From NCBI GenBank assembly GCA_019747815.1, contig JAIEQJ010000055.1, forward strand, positions 1 through 64,000: a stretch of 64,000 bases of DNA, in the 5' to 3' direction. Made by a program: the position numbers and the translations under genes. The notes beneath the pieces are model-generated. The model had not been told where the DNA came from, ran no database searches, and saw only the letters and a list, made by a program, of their open reading frames with translations. The stretch comes from Hyphomonadaceae bacterium. GTDB lineage: Bacteria; Pseudomonadota; Alphaproteobacteria; Rhizobiales; Hyphomicrobiaceae. Shown in pieces: positions 24,787 through 34,013 of the stretch (its first letter is position 1; the number at the start of each line of letters is the position of its first letter).

Positions 24787-26529
24787 TCACTTCCTTTTCA
24801 CCACGCTTTGCGGGTTGAGATTGCCGATTCTGCCGCTCTCGCTGCCGGCCGCCGGATCGATCACGGCGTTGATGAGCGTCGGCTTGCCGGAGTCCATGGC
24901 TTGGTTCACGGCGCGCCTGAGCTCGTCGGACGTTGTCGCGTTGAAGCCGACGCCGCCGAAGGCATCCATCATCTTGTCGTAGCGCGAGTCCTTGACAAAG
25001 ACTGTCGGCGCAACGTCCGGACCGCCCGTCGGATTGACGTCGGTGCCGCGATAGATGCCGTTGTTGTTGAAGACGACGACGCAGACCGGCAGGTTGTACC
25101 GGCAGATCGTCTCCACCTCCATCCCGGAGAAGCCAAAGGCGCTGTCGCCTTCGAGCGCGAGCACAGGCTTTCCGGTCTCGATGGCTGCGCCGATGGCAAA
25201 GCCCATGCCGATACCCATGACGCCCCAGGTACCGACGTCCAAGCGCTTGCGCGGCTTGTACATGTCGATGACGCCGCGCGCGAGATCGAGCGTGTTGGCG
25301 CCCTCGTTGACCAGTATGGCGTCGGGCCGCTCCTTGATGATGGTGCGCAGCACACCGAGCGCGCTGTGGAAGTCCATCGGCACCGAGTTCTTCAGCAGCC
25401 TCGGCGCCATCTTGGCAATGTTCTCTTCCTTCTTCGAGCTGACGGCCTTGATCCAGTCAGCCGGCGGGGCCGACCATTTGCCGTCGATACCCGCAAGCAG
25501 AGCCGACACACACGAGCCGATATCGCCGACCACGGGCGCGGCGATCTGGATGTTGCTGTCCATCTCCTTGGGATCGATGTCGATCTGAATGAACTTCTTC
25601 AAACCAGCATCACCCCAAGTCTTGCCCTTGCCGTGCGACAGCAGCCAGTTGAGGCGTGCGCCAATCAGCATCACGACGTCGGAGTCCTTCAGCACCGTCG
25701 AGCGTGCAGCACCGGCACACTGCGGATGCGTGTCGGGGAGAAGACCCTTGGCCATGCTCATGGGCAGGAAAGGGATGCCGCTCTTCTCGATCAGGGCGCG
25801 GATCAGATCATCGACCTGCGCGTAGGCTGCGCCCTTGCCGAGAATGATCAGGGGGCGCTTGGCGCCTTTCAGGACGTCAAGCGCCCGCTTGACGGCATCT
25901 GGGGCCGGGATCTGGGCCGGCGCCGCGTCGATGACCTTGACGAGCGACTTGGCTCCAGCGTCCGCCTTCATGACCTGTGAGAAAAGCTTGGCCGGCAGGT
26001 CCAGATAGACGCCGCCCGGGCGGCCAGACACAGCCGCGCGGATCGCGCGCGCCACGCCGATGCCGATGTCTGCGGCATGCAGCACGCGAAAGGCCGCCTT
26101 GCACAGCGGCTTGGCGATTGCGAGCTGATCCATCTCTTCGTAGTCGCCCTGCTGCAGGTCGACGATCTCGCGCTCGGACGAGCCGCTGATCAGGATCATC
26201 GGGAAGCAGTTGGTCGTGGCATTGGCCAGCGCTGTCAGCCCGTTGAGAAAGCCGGGCGCCGAAACCGTAAGGCAGACGCCGGGCATCTTCGTCAGGAAGC
26301 CGGCGATGGCCGCGGCGTTGCCGGCGTTCTGCTCATGCCGGAACGAAATGACGCGTATGCCTGCGGCCTGTGCCATGCGACCCAAGTCCGTGATTGGGAT
26401 GCCGGGCACACCGTAGATCGTGTTGATGCCGTTGAGCTTGAGCGCATCGATGACGAGATGGAAGCCGTCCGTAAGCTCCTGCTCTCCTCCAGCTCCACTC
26501 GCATCAATGCTTTGCACTGTTGCGGACAT
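24787..26529 (-). CDS. oxc: oxalyl-CoA decarboxylase
   Basis: Thiamine-diphosphate enzyme that splits oxalyl-CoA into formyl-CoA and CO2. The 580-aa protein has the usual three domains. The Pyr domain has the conserved Glu region [15 protein letters not shown]. The PP domain carries the ThDP/Mg motif [18 protein letters not shown] followed by [14 protein letters not shown] 26529 (MSATVQS) has GGGGAGAGAG upstream. It is followed closely by frc, and together they form the oxalate-degrading core. The GntR gene lies 241 bp upstream in the same direction. Confidence 0.96.
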   Translation of the reverse strand: MSATVQSIDASGAGGEQELTDGFHLVIDALKLNGINTIYGVPGIPITDLGRMAQAAGIRVISFRHEQNAGNAAAIAGFLTKMPGVCLTVSAPGFLNGLTALANATTNCFPMILISGSSEREIVDLQQGDYEEMDQLAIAKPLCKAAFRVLHAADIGIGVARAIRAAVSGRPGGVYLDLPAKLFSQVMKADAGAKSLVKVIDAAPAQIPAPDAVKRALDVLKGAKRPLIILGKGAAYAQVDDLIRALIEKSGIPFLPMSMAKGLLPDTHPQCAGAARSTVLKDSDVVMLIGARLNWLLSHGKGKTWGDAGLKKFIQIDIDPKEMDSNIQIAAPVVGDIGSCVSALLAGIDGKWSAPPADWIKAVSSKKEENIAKMAPRLLKNSVPMDFHSALGVLRTIIKERPDAILVNEGANTLDLARGVIDMYKPRKRLDVGTWGVMGIGMGFAIGAAIETGKPVLALEGDSAFGFSGMEVETICRYNLPVCVVVFNNNGIYRGTDVNPTGGPDVAPTVFVKDSRYDKMMDAFGGVGFNATTSDELRRAVNQAMDSGKPTLINAVIDPAAGSESGRIGNLNPQSVVKRK

Positions 26530-26770
26530 TTCACTCTCTCCCCTCGAAATTTGCCACTCGGCCATGCTCCTCGCAGTGCAAGGGCCGCGACCCGCTCAGG
26601 CAGCACATCAACGTTCTCGGCTGTGAGCGCCTTCGCCACCAGATGGCCGACCGAGGCCACGCTGCCAAACTCTGTCTTCGCATTCAGATGTCATCCCGTG
26701 GTCGCCGGCTTCACTGCCGCATCGGCCGCCGGGAACCTCTCCTCGCTCTTCGGTGCTTCACTCCTGTGCA

Positions 26771-27457
26771 TCAGTCGAGCGCTACAAAGCGCTCCACGTG
26801 CTCCCTCAGTCGCAAGGTATGCTCGCGCACCAGCCGCTCCGCGCGTTCCGTGTCGCGGGCTTCCAGCGCGGCGACGATGTCCTTGTGATCGATGACCGAC
26901 CGCTTGGCGCGGTCCTGCTCGAAAATCGTGCGCTGCCGGATGGCGCGCACGTGAAAGAACAGGGTGTCGGTGATGTCGGTGATCAGCGAATTCTTACCCA
27001 ATCCAATGATCGCCTGATGGAACTTGATGTTGGCGTCCGAATACTCGCCCATCTTCGCGGCCACCTTGTCCTGCGAGAACTGGTCGACCAACGTGTGCAG
27101 TCCGGCGAGATCCTCCGCGCTTGCATGCTTCGTTGCCAGCCGCGCGGCCATGCTTTCGAGCGCCGCCCAAACCGTGATCATGTCAAGGACCTCGGCTTTG
27201 GTCTTGCGCACGATGAAGATGCCCCGACGGGCCACGATCTTGACGAGTCCCTCCTGATCGAGTTGCGCCAAGGCCTCGCGCAGCGGCGTACGGCTCACGC
27301 CGAACCGCTGCGAAAGGTCGCGCTCATCCAGACGCAGCTCGGCGTCGTCGGCGTAGATGTTCATATTCGTGATGGCGGCCTTGAGCGCCTCGTAGGCGCG
27401 CGCCTTCAAGCTAAGGCCTTCACCGATAGGCGCGATTTTCAGCTGAGTGTCAGCCAC
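26771..27457 (-). CDS. GntR family regulator, FCD (FadR-type) domain
   Basis: A 228-aa repressor-type protein. The N-terminal winged helix includes DERDLSQRFGVSRTPLREAL and VARRGIFIVRK. The C-terminal all-helical FCD domain has its metal or ligand signatures DANIKFHQAI and HKDIVAALEARD, then REHTLRLREH. The GTG at 27457 is chosen since upstream residues have no family match. It is placed between oxc and the divergent tct operon, so it most likely controls both. FCD regulators usually bind small organic acids; oxalate, glyoxylate or formate derivatives would be candidates. Confidence 0.9.
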   Translation of the reverse strand: MADTQLKIAPIGEGLSLKARAYEALKAAITNMNIYADDAELRLDERDLSQRFGVSRTPLREALAQLDQEGLVKIVARRGIFIVRKTKAEVLDMITVWAALESMAARLATKHASAEDLAGLHTLVDQFSQDKVAAKMGEYSDANIKFHQAIIGLGKNSLITDITDTLFFHVRAIRQRTIFEQDRAKRSVIDHKDIVAALEARDTERAERLVREHTLRLREHVERFVALD

Positions 27458-27504
27458 AGCACACCTGACCTGATATTGCCCGCCGTGGGGCACGCTATGG
27501 TTCT

Positions 27505-27514
27505 TGGTATACCA
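27505..27514. promoter_or_regulatory. putative GntR/FCD operator 1
   Basis: TGGTATACCA is a perfect 10-bp palindrome of the form expected for FadR-subfamily GntR regulators. It is 48 bp upstream of the regulator start, in the divergent region with tctA. Confidence 0.55.
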
Positions 27515-27655
27515 TACACCAGAGCAGATCAAGCGGCAAGAGCGGGGGTTGCCGGTCCTGTCCACATTCGCACAACTCTGCTGTCTGACAATCCGATGGC
27601 GTTTCAAATTTTCTTTGCGCAGCCCTCAAATGGTCTATTGCAATGGCCTGGCACT

Positions 27656-27672
27656 TGGTACAATGTATACCA
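27656..27672. promoter_or_regulatory. putative GntR operator 2, tctA side
   Basis: TGGTA and TACCA form an inverted pair separated by 7 bp (CAATGTA), and the right half, TATACCA, is the same as in operator 1. It is located 74 bp before the tctA start. Confidence 0.4.
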
Positions 27673-27745
27673 GACACCCGAACATGTAGAATTGGACTAT
27701 AAGAAGTCGGGCCTTCGGCGCAGGAAACGACGGGAAGGTACTCTC

Positions 27746-29293
27746 GTGGACGAGATCGTCTCGCTCATCGGCGGCTTCAAAGTCGCGCTCTCTTGGTACA
27801 ATTTGGCTTTGATGATCGTCGGCATCCTGCTGGGCGTCATCATAGGCGTGTTGCCGGGGCTCGGCGGCGCCAATGGCGTGGCGATCCTGCTGCCGCTGAC
27901 ATTTGCCATGCCTCCCACCTCGGCCATCATCATGCTCTCCTGCATCTACTGGGGAGCACTCTTCGGTGGGGCCATCACCTCGATCCTTTTCAACATTCCA
28001 GGCGAGCCCTGGTCTGTGGCGACGACCTTCGATGGCCATCCCATGGCGCAGCAGGGCAGGGCCGACGAGGCGTTGACCGCCGCATTCACCTCGTCCTTCG
28101 TGGGTGCCCTGGTCGCCGTGGTCGTCATCACCTTCCTGGCACCCCTCGTTGCAAAGTTCGCCTTGCAGTTCGGGCCCGCAGAGTTCTTCTCGGTCTTCTT
28201 CCTCACCTTTGCCAGCTTCGTCGGCATGGGCAAGGGCTCGCCCTTCAAGGTGCTGGCCTCGATGTGCCTCGGGTTTGCGCTCGGCGCCGTCGGCCTGGAT
28301 AAGGTCACGGGCACATTGCGGATGACCTTCGGTCACGAGGAGTTGCTGATCGGCTTCGACTTCCTGATTGCCGTCATCGGCCTGTTCGGGATCGGCGAAA
28401 TCCTATCATCTATGGAAAGCGGCCTGAAATTCTCGGGCAGCCACGCCACCATCCGGCTGAACGTAGTGCTGCAGACTTGGAAGCATCTTCTGAAGCTGTG
28501 GGTTACCTCCATCCGGAGCTGCATCGTCGGCTGCTGGATGGGAATCACGCCCGGCGGTGCCACGCCTGCCTCGTTCATGAGCTACGGCCTCGCCAAGCGC
28601 TTTTCCAAGCGCGGTGCCAACTTCGGCAAGGGCGAAGTGGAGGGCGTGGTTGCGCCCGAGACGGCGGCGCACGCGGCTGGCACCAGCGCCCTGTTGCCGA
28701 TGCTCACCCTCGGCATTCCTGGATCACCGACGGCAGCCGTGCTGTTGGGAGGCCTTATGATCTGGGGCCTGCAGCCGGGTCCGATGCTCTTTGTGGAGCA
28801 GAAGGATTTTGTGTGGGGGCTGATTGCCTCGATGTATCTGGGCAATATCGCTGGCCTCATCATCGTGCTCACCTGCGTGCCGCTGTTTGCAGCCATTCTC
28901 AGGGTGCCGTTCTCCATCATTGCCCCGATCATCCTCGTCATTTGCGCGGTCGGCGCCTACACCGTGCACAACAGCATGTTCGACGTCTGGCTCATGCTGG
29001 CATTCGGGGTCGTCGGCTACATCTTCACCAAGCTCGACTACCCGCTGCCGCCGCTGGTGCTGGCCATTGTGCTCGGCGACAAGGCCGAGGAATCGTTCAG
29101 GCAGGCCATGCTGGCGTCGCAGGGCAACTTGAGCATCTTCTGGTCGAATTGGCTGGTGGGATCGATCATGACGCTCGGCACCATCCTGCTGTTCTGGCCG
29201 CTGGTGACCTGGCTCCAGGACAAGCGGCGCAGCTTGAATTCAAGGCCCGTCGCGGCATCGGCGGGAGCTGCGGCAGTGGACAAGGAGCGCTGA
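27746..29293 (+). CDS. tctA: tripartite tricarboxylate transporter, large membrane subunit TctA
   Basis: Secondary transporter channel of about 515 aa with 11-12 helices. GTG 27746 with GGAAGG upstream is used; the 846-codon ORF in the track includes 330 residues antisense to the GntR gene. Family motifs are clear: GVIIGVLPGLGGANGVAILL near the N-terminus, and the second copy LPMLTLGIPGSPTAAVLLGG. LFNIPGEPWSVATTFDGHPM is also typical. It is the first of three tct genes divergent from the regulator of oxalate genes. Substrates of this family include citrate, aromatic and other carboxylates, so oxalate is a hypothesis. Confidence 0.94.
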   Translation: MDEIVSLIGGFKVALSWYNLALMIVGILLGVIIGVLPGLGGANGVAILLPLTFAMPPTSAIIMLSCIYWGALFGGAITSILFNIPGEPWSVATTFDGHPMAQQGRADEALTAAFTSSFVGALVAVVVITFLAPLVAKFALQFGPAEFFSVFFLTFASFVGMGKGSPFKVLASMCLGFALGAVGLDKVTGTLRMTFGHEELLIGFDFLIAVIGLFGIGEILSSMESGLKFSGSHATIRLNVVLQTWKHLLKLWVTSIRSCIVGCWMGITPGGATPASFMSYGLAKRFSKRGANFGKGEVEGVVAPETAAHAAGTSALLPMLTLGIPGSPTAAVLLGGLMIWGLQPGPMLFVEQKDFVWGLIASMYLGNIAGLIIVLTCVPLFAAILRVPFSIIAPIILVICAVGAYTVHNSMFDVWLMLAFGVVGYIFTKLDYPLPPLVLAIVLGDKAEESFRQAMLASQGNLSIFWSNWLVGSIMTLGTILLFWPLVTWLQDKRRSLNSRPVAASAGAAAVDKER

Positions 29294-29349
29294 GAGCCTA
29301 AGACAAAGCCAACTACCCCAAGCATGCAACCAAAATCGAGGAGGAAGCG

Positions 29350-30405
29350 ATGATGGCATTTCAGAAAGCTGCTGAGCCGAGATGGGCGGGCAGTATCTGC
29401 CGCTTGGCGGCCGCGGGCACGCTGGCCGCATCCACCCTGGTGTTGTCGACACCGCAGGCCGTTGCGCAGACTTGGGAACCGACCAAGCCCATCCAGTTTG
29501 TCATTCCCGCCGGTACGGGCGGTGGTGCCGACCAGATGGCGCGCTTCATCCAGGGTGTGGTGGCGAAGAACAACCTGGCGAAGCAGCCGATTATCACCGT
29601 CAACAAAGCCGGTGGGGCCGGGGCGGAAGGCTTCTTGGAAGTCAAGAAGTCCGCTGGCGATCCTCACAGCATCATCATCACGCTGTCGAACCTGTTTACG
29701 ACCCCGCTGGCTACGGGCGTTCCCTTCAACTGGAAGGACATGACGCCGGTGGCCATGCTGGCCCTCGACCAGTTCATTCTCTGGGTGCCGGCGGATGCAC
29801 CCTACAAGACGGCGAAGGAGTACATCGAGGCGGTGAAGGCCGCCCCCGACAAGTCCTACAAGATGGGCGGCACCGGCTCCAAGCAGGAAGACCAGATCAT
29901 CACCGTGGCTCTGGAGAAGCTGACGGCACCCAAGAAGTTCACCTACATTCCGTTTGCTGGTGGTGGTGCCGTGGCCGTGCAGCTCGTCGGCAAGCATGTA
30001 AACTCGACCGTGAACAATCCGATCGAGGCCGTCTCGCAGTGGAAGGCAGGCGCACTGAACCCGCTGTGCCTCTTCGACTCCAAGCGCAGCGTGTACACCC
30101 TGAAGGTTACCGCCACCATGGCCTGGTCGGACATTCCGACTTGCAAGGAAGTCGGCGTCAACACCGAGTACCAGATGCTGCGCGGCATCTTCATGTCGCC
30201 CGGCGTGAAGCCCGAGCACATCGCCTACTACGTCGATCTCTTCAAGAAGGTGATGGCGACCGACGATTGGAAGTCGTTCATGGAGCAGGGTGCGTTCAAT
30301 CAGACCTTCATGACAGGCGACGAGTTCAGGCGCTGGGTCGAAAATGCCGAGAGGCAGCACCACGATCTGATGAAGGAAGCGGGCTTCCTGGCAGCAGGCA
30401 AGTGA
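29350..30405 (+). CDS. tctC: tripartite tricarboxylate transporter receptor (Bug/TctC)
   Basis: A 351-aa periplasmic solute receptor with a signal peptide to about residue 38 (LSTPQAVAQTW). The mature start, EPTKPIQFVIPAGTGGGADQ, is the Bug consensus with the carboxylate-binding glycine loop. The second half has PFAGGGAVAVQLVGKHVNST and ends EAGFLAAGK. It stands between tctA and tctB; the order A-C-B is less common than C-B-A. Bug proteins hold carboxylates through bridging waters. The start MMAF has GAGGAAG upstream. Confidence 0.93.
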   Translation: MMAFQKAAEPRWAGSICRLAAAGTLAASTLVLSTPQAVAQTWEPTKPIQFVIPAGTGGGADQMARFIQGVVAKNNLAKQPIITVNKAGGAGAEGFLEVKKSAGDPHSIIITLSNLFTTPLATGVPFNWKDMTPVAMLALDQFILWVPADAPYKTAKEYIEAVKAAPDKSYKMGGTGSKQEDQIITVALEKLTAPKKFTYIPFAGGGAVAVQLVGKHVNSTVNNPIEAVSQWKAGALNPLCLFDSKRSVYTLKVTATMAWSDIPTCKEVGVNTEYQMLRGIFMSPGVKPEHIAYYVDLFKKVMATDDWKSFMEQGAFNQTFMTGDEFRRWVENAERQHHDLMKEAGFLAAGK

Positions 30406-30496
30406 GCCATTGCGAGGGCTTGCGCCTGCAATCGCAGCGCGCCGGCCCTCGCTGCGACTTCAATCGGTCTGCCCCTCAACCACAGGATCAAACGAT

Positions 30497-31009
30497 ATGC
30501 AGAAGGGTGAAGACACCAACGACGGGCGGCCGCTGGTTACGAACCGGACGATGGAGATCGTGGTCGCCCTGGTTCTATTGGCTGGATGCACGCTGGTCAT
30601 CTACGACAGCGTTCGGTTGGGCTTCGGATGGCGCGAAGGTGAGGGGCCGGCGCCTGGCTACTATCCGTTCTGGGTAGCGGTGATCTTGGCCGTATCCAGT
30701 TTCATCAACCTGGTCAGCGCCGCCCGCAGCGCCGGCGCAAGCGAAACCTTTGTGTCCCTGCGGCCGTTCGGCCGCGTTCTGGCGGTGCTGGTTCCGAGCC
30801 TCATCTACGTAGCGCTGATTGGCTATATCGGCATCTACGTGGCCTCGGCGATCTTCATCTTCGCCTTCATGATTGCGGTGGGGCGGGAAAATCCGCTCAA
30901 GGCGATTGGCGTCGCGGCCGTCGTACCGGTAGCCTTGTTCTTCATGTTCGAGAAATGGTTCCTGGTTCCCCTGCCGAAGGGCCCCCTGGAAGCCTGGCTC
31001 GGCTACTGA
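30497..31009 (+). CDS. tctB: tripartite tricarboxylate transporter, small membrane subunit TctB
   Basis: A 170-aa membrane protein with four helices, as usual for TctB. The first helix follows a short polar head (TMEIVVALVLLAGCTLVIYD). The conserved loop GEGPAPGYYPFWVAVILAVS is the family hallmark. ATG 30497 (MQKGEDTND) avoids an unlikely basic extension. It completes the tctA-tctC-tctB operon. Confidence 0.9.
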   Translation: MQKGEDTNDGRPLVTNRTMEIVVALVLLAGCTLVIYDSVRLGFGWREGEGPAPGYYPFWVAVILAVSSFINLVSAARSAGASETFVSLRPFGRVLAVLVPSLIYVALIGYIGIYVASAIFIFAFMIAVGRENPLKAIGVAAVVPVALFFMFEKWFLVPLPKGPLEAWLGY

Positions 31010-31011
31010 GA

Positions 31012-31152
31012 TCAAGCCAACAGTTGCCGCACCGGCCCGATCTTGGCCCCGATGGCTGAAACCAGGAGCGCCGGGCTCCCATTCTGAGCTGCCTGCCTGG
31101 CAATCTTGCCACCAACGGTCAGCTCGCCCGCGGCCCAGCCCAAGAGGGCCGC
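31012..31152 (-). pseudogene. terC-like C-terminal fragment, tandem remnant
   Basis: These 47 codons (with stop) match the C-terminal part of the intact TerC gene just upstream. ALLGWAAGELTVGGKIARQ corresponds to ALLGWIAGELIVGDRIALQ, and SPALLVSAIGAKIGP corresponds to the similar region after NPALVV. The fragment has no start and is cut after AALLGW. It is best read as the remains of a tandem duplication. Confidence 0.65.
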
Positions 31153-31177
31153 ATCCCGCCCAAGGACGAAGCCCGCC

Positions 31178-31978
31178 TCATTCGGCGGGCCCTCCTTCCT
31201 CGCCGGGCACGCCGACAGCGCCGCGGCTCCTCCGCCGCAACAGCACCCAACCCCAGAGGAGGACGATGGCCGTTCCTATGGTGGCTGCCACGTAGTGCAG
31301 CATCGGCCCGGTCTTGACCCCGATGGCGGACTCCGGATCGGGAACCACGAGTGCCGGGTTCCAATCCTGAATCTGCTGCAGGGCAATCCTGTCGCCGACG
31401 ATCAGCTCGCCCGCGATCCAGCCCAAGAGGGCCGCACCTGCCCAAACAAGAACCGGAAAACGCGTCAACAGGGCCATGATCAGCGTCGCCCCTGCCACGA
31501 TCAGGGGTATCGAAAATGCCAACCCGAAGACGATCAGCGCCGTATTGCCCTTGGCCGCAGCGGCAATGGCAAGCACGTTGTCCAGGCTCATGACGATGTC
31601 GGCGATGGCAACGGTCCTCACCGCGCCCCATAGATTGTCGGCGCTATCGATACTCGCCTCGTCGGCCTCGTCCTGGATGAGCAGCTTGATGGCTATCCAC
31701 AGCAGCAGGATGCCGCCGACCAGCTTCAGCCAGGGCAGCTCCAGGACATACTGCAGGATGACCGTGAAGAAGATGCGCAGCAGCACAGCCGCGCCGGCGC
31801 CCAGGATGATGCCCCAGAAACGCTGACGCGGCGGCAGTGCCCGGCAAGCCAGGGCAATCACAATGGCGTTGTCGCCGGAGAGAAGAATATTGATCCAGAT
31901 GATCTTGAGGGCTTGGATGCCCACTGGACCATAGTCACCCAGGGCCGCGCCGAACTGTTCAACGAGTTGTTCGATCAA
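31178..31978 (-). CDS. TerC family membrane protein
   Basis: A 266-aa integral membrane protein with about seven helices. TerC-type proteins are linked to manganese or metal-ion export and to tellurite resistance. The family motifs are INILLSGDNAIVIALA and, in the second repeat, IADIVMSLDNVLAIAAAA; both paired Asp-Asn motifs are intact. I use a TTG start at 31978 with GGAGGGAAGGG just upstream, because no ATG or GTG fits. Upstream codons in the ORF track look like noise. It separates the tct and formate dehydrogenase genes but lies on the opposite strand. Confidence 0.82.
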   Translation of the reverse strand: MIEQLVEQFGAALGDYGPVGIQALKIIWINILLSGDNAIVIALACRALPPRQRFWGIILGAGAAVLLRIFFTVILQYVLELPWLKLVGGILLLWIAIKLLIQDEADEASIDSADNLWGAVRTVAIADIVMSLDNVLAIAAAAKGNTALIVFGLAFSIPLIVAGATLIMALLTRFPVLVWAGAALLGWIAGELIVGDRIALQQIQDWNPALVVPDPESAIGVKTGPMLHYVAATIGTAIVLLWGWVLLRRRSRGAVGVPGEEGGPAE

Positions 31979-32206
31979 GGCCCTTCCCTCCCATGGCTCT
32001 TGTCTTGCGGTTTGCTTGCGCCCATGAGGAGGCAGTCCTCTGCGCCAATACTTACCGCCGTAGTTATACGCATAGATGCGGTAAAACCCGACTGTAGACA
32101 ATGCGACCATGTGGTCGCCGGCAGGGTTGGGCAGCTGCAGAGCCGACCCACCGCCCACACTCCCATGGTGACCATCAACGGCCATCCTCGACACGGCGTG
32201 TGGATT

Positions 32207-32223
32207 TGGCATATGGTATGCCA
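32207..32223. promoter_or_regulatory. putative operator upstream of formate dehydrogenase
   Basis: TGGCAT and ATGCCA form a perfect inverted repeat with a 5-bp spacer. The right part, TGGTATGCCA, differs by one base from operator TGGTATACCA in the GntR/tct region. It is 75 bp before the dehydrogenase start. Confidence 0.45.
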
Positions 32224-32297
32224 GAAGTGACTTGGGTGCGCCATTGATGGGCGCTCCGTAGTTCCATCGGGCCGATCGCGCCCAAGAGCGGCTGTGC

Positions 32298-34013
32298 ATG
32301 AACGATTCGTCGAAAATGGCTCACGACACTGGCAGGGCGCGCGCGATCCATCCGGGTTCAGGCCGCCGCAAGGCCGCTGCATTCCCCCGCGGCCGTGTCC
32401 TCAGGGACAGCGAAATCGCCGCGGTCAAGGCGCTTTTGGGTGAACGGCCGCGCGAGCGCGCCCTGCTGATCGAGTATCTCCACCTCATCCAGGACAAGGA
32501 AGGGTGCCTGCCCGAGGGCCAGCTGCATGCCCTGGCGGAGGAACTCCGCATCCCGATGGCTGAGGTCTATGAGGTGGCGACCTTCTATGCGCATTTCGAT
32601 GTCGTCGGCGAGGAGGAGCAGCGCCCTCCCGCGATCACCATCAGGGTGTGCGACAGCCTGAGCTGCATGCTGGCCGGGGCAGAAAAACTGCTCCGCGAGC
32701 TGGAGAACGAGAGGATGCCGGGGATTCGCGTGCTGCGCGCTCCGTGCATCGGCTCCTGCGATACGGCGCCAGCCGCGGAGGTCGGCCACTGCCATGTCGA
32801 TTACGCAACCAAGGCCAAGCTGCTCGAAATCGTGGCGCGCAAGGACGTGCATCCCGCTATTCCTGCCTATCAGGCCTTTGAGGCGTACGCGCATGCAGGC
32901 GGCTATGCGGTCCTGCGCGCATGCTTGACGGGCGCGCGCAAGCCAGACGACGTGATTGCAACCCTTTCCGACAGTGGTTTGCGCGGCCTCGGCGGCGCAG
33001 GCTTTCCAACGGGACGCAAATGGAGCCTGGTGCGCAAGGAGCAGGCCCCCCGCCTGATGGCGGTCAACGGCGATGAGGGCGAGCCCGGCACCTTCAAGGA
33101 TCGCTATTATCTCGAGCGAGAGCCGCACAAGTTCCTGGAAGGCGCGCTGATTGCCGCCTGGGCGGTCGAAGCCGAGCAAGTCTTCATCTACATCCGCGAC
33201 GAGTATCCCGCGGTCATCAAGATCCTGAAGCAGGAGATCGCGAAGGTCGAAGCTGCAGGGCTTGCAAAGCACACGCAGCTCCACATTCGCCGCGGCGCCG
33301 GCGCCTATATCTGCGGCGAGGAGAGCGCCATGATCGAATCGATCGAGGGCAAGCGCGGCCTGCCCCGGCATCGTCCTCCCTATGTGGCGCAGGTCGGCCT
33401 GTTCGGCCGGCCGACGCTCGTCAACAATATCGAGACCCTCTATTGGGTGCCGGCCGTCCTGGAGAAGGGGGCGGCGTGGTTTGGCGCGCAAGGCAAGAAC
33501 GACGCCAAGGGCCTGCGCTCGTATTCGGTTTCAGGGCGCGTCAAAAACCCCGGCGTGGTGCTGACGGCTGCGGGCTCCACCGCCAAGGACCTCATAGCGC
33601 TGTGCGGCGGCATGGCGGAGGGGCATCATTTCAAGGGCTACCTGCCCGGTGGCGCTTCCGGGGGCATCCTGCCGGCATACATGGCCGACATTCCCCTCGA
33701 CTTCGGTCAACTCGAGAAGCACGGCAGCTTTGTCGGCAGCCATGCGGTCGTCATTTTGTCCGACCAAGACGACATGAAAGCCGTGGCCCTGAACCTGATG
33801 CGCTTCTTCGAGGACGAAAGTTGCGGCCAGTGCACGCCCTGCCGCAACGGCACTGAGAAGGCTGTCAAGCTCATGAGCACCGGCAATTGGAATGCCGAGC
33901 TGCTCGAAGACCTTGCACAGGTCATGGCGGATGCATCCATCTGCGGCCTCGGACAGGCGGCTCCCAATCCGCTCCGAAGCGTGTTCAGGTACTTTCCGGA
34001 GGATCTCCGGTGA
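32298..34013 (+). CDS. NAD-dependent formate dehydrogenase, beta subunit (fused NuoE-NuoF type)
   Basis: A 571-aa diaphorase subunit that passes electrons from formate to NAD+. Residues about 35-180 are NuoE-like, with [2Fe-2S] ligands Cys118, Cys123, Cys150 and Cys154 (CDSLSCM and CIGSCDTAP). Residues about 200-571 are NuoF-like. The FMN/NAD site is LGGAGFPTGRKW with NGDEGEPGTFKDR, and the [4Fe-4S] ligands are Cys509, Cys512, Cys515 (ESCGQCTPCRNGTE) and Cys549. The fusion matches the Methylobacterium FDH1 type rather than the split FdsG/FdsB form. It is followed by a 49-codon ORF and then the alpha subunit. Confidence 0.92.
   Translation: MNDSSKMAHDTGRARAIHPGSGRRKAAAFPRGRVLRDSEIAAVKALLGERPRERALLIEYLHLIQDKEGCLPEGQLHALAEELRIPMAEVYEVATFYAHFDVVGEEEQRPPAITIRVCDSLSCMLAGAEKLLRELENERMPGIRVLRAPCIGSCDTAPAAEVGHCHVDYATKAKLLEIVARKDVHPAIPAYQAFEAYAHAGGYAVLRACLTGARKPDDVIATLSDSGLRGLGGAGFPTGRKWSLVRKEQAPRLMAVNGDEGEPGTFKDRYYLEREPHKFLEGALIAAWAVEAEQVFIYIRDEYPAVIKILKQEIAKVEAAGLAKHTQLHIRRGAGAYICGEESAMIESIEGKRGLPRHRPPYVAQVGLFGRPTLVNNIETLYWVPAVLEKGAAWFGAQGKNDAKGLRSYSVSGRVKNPGVVLTAAGSTAKDLIALCGGMAEGHHFKGYLPGGASGGILPAYMADIPLDFGQLEKHGSFVGSHAVVILSDQDDMKAVALNLMRFFEDESCGQCTPCRNGTEKAVKLMSTGNWNAELLEDLAQVMADASICGLGQAAPNPLRSVFRYFPEDLR

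Noticed and set aside
26560-26660. Frame reading VGHLVAKALTAENVDVL upstream of oxc
   Set aside because: It looks like the N-terminus of a thiamine-diphosphate enzyme, but it loses all similarity after about 17 residues and overlaps the oxc leader. It is too short to support a gene or remnant.
26753-29293. 846-aa ORF taken as one giant TctA protein
   Set aside because: The first 330 codons are antisense to the GntR gene and show no TctA similarity; the GTG at 27746 with a ribosome-binding site gives a normal TctA.
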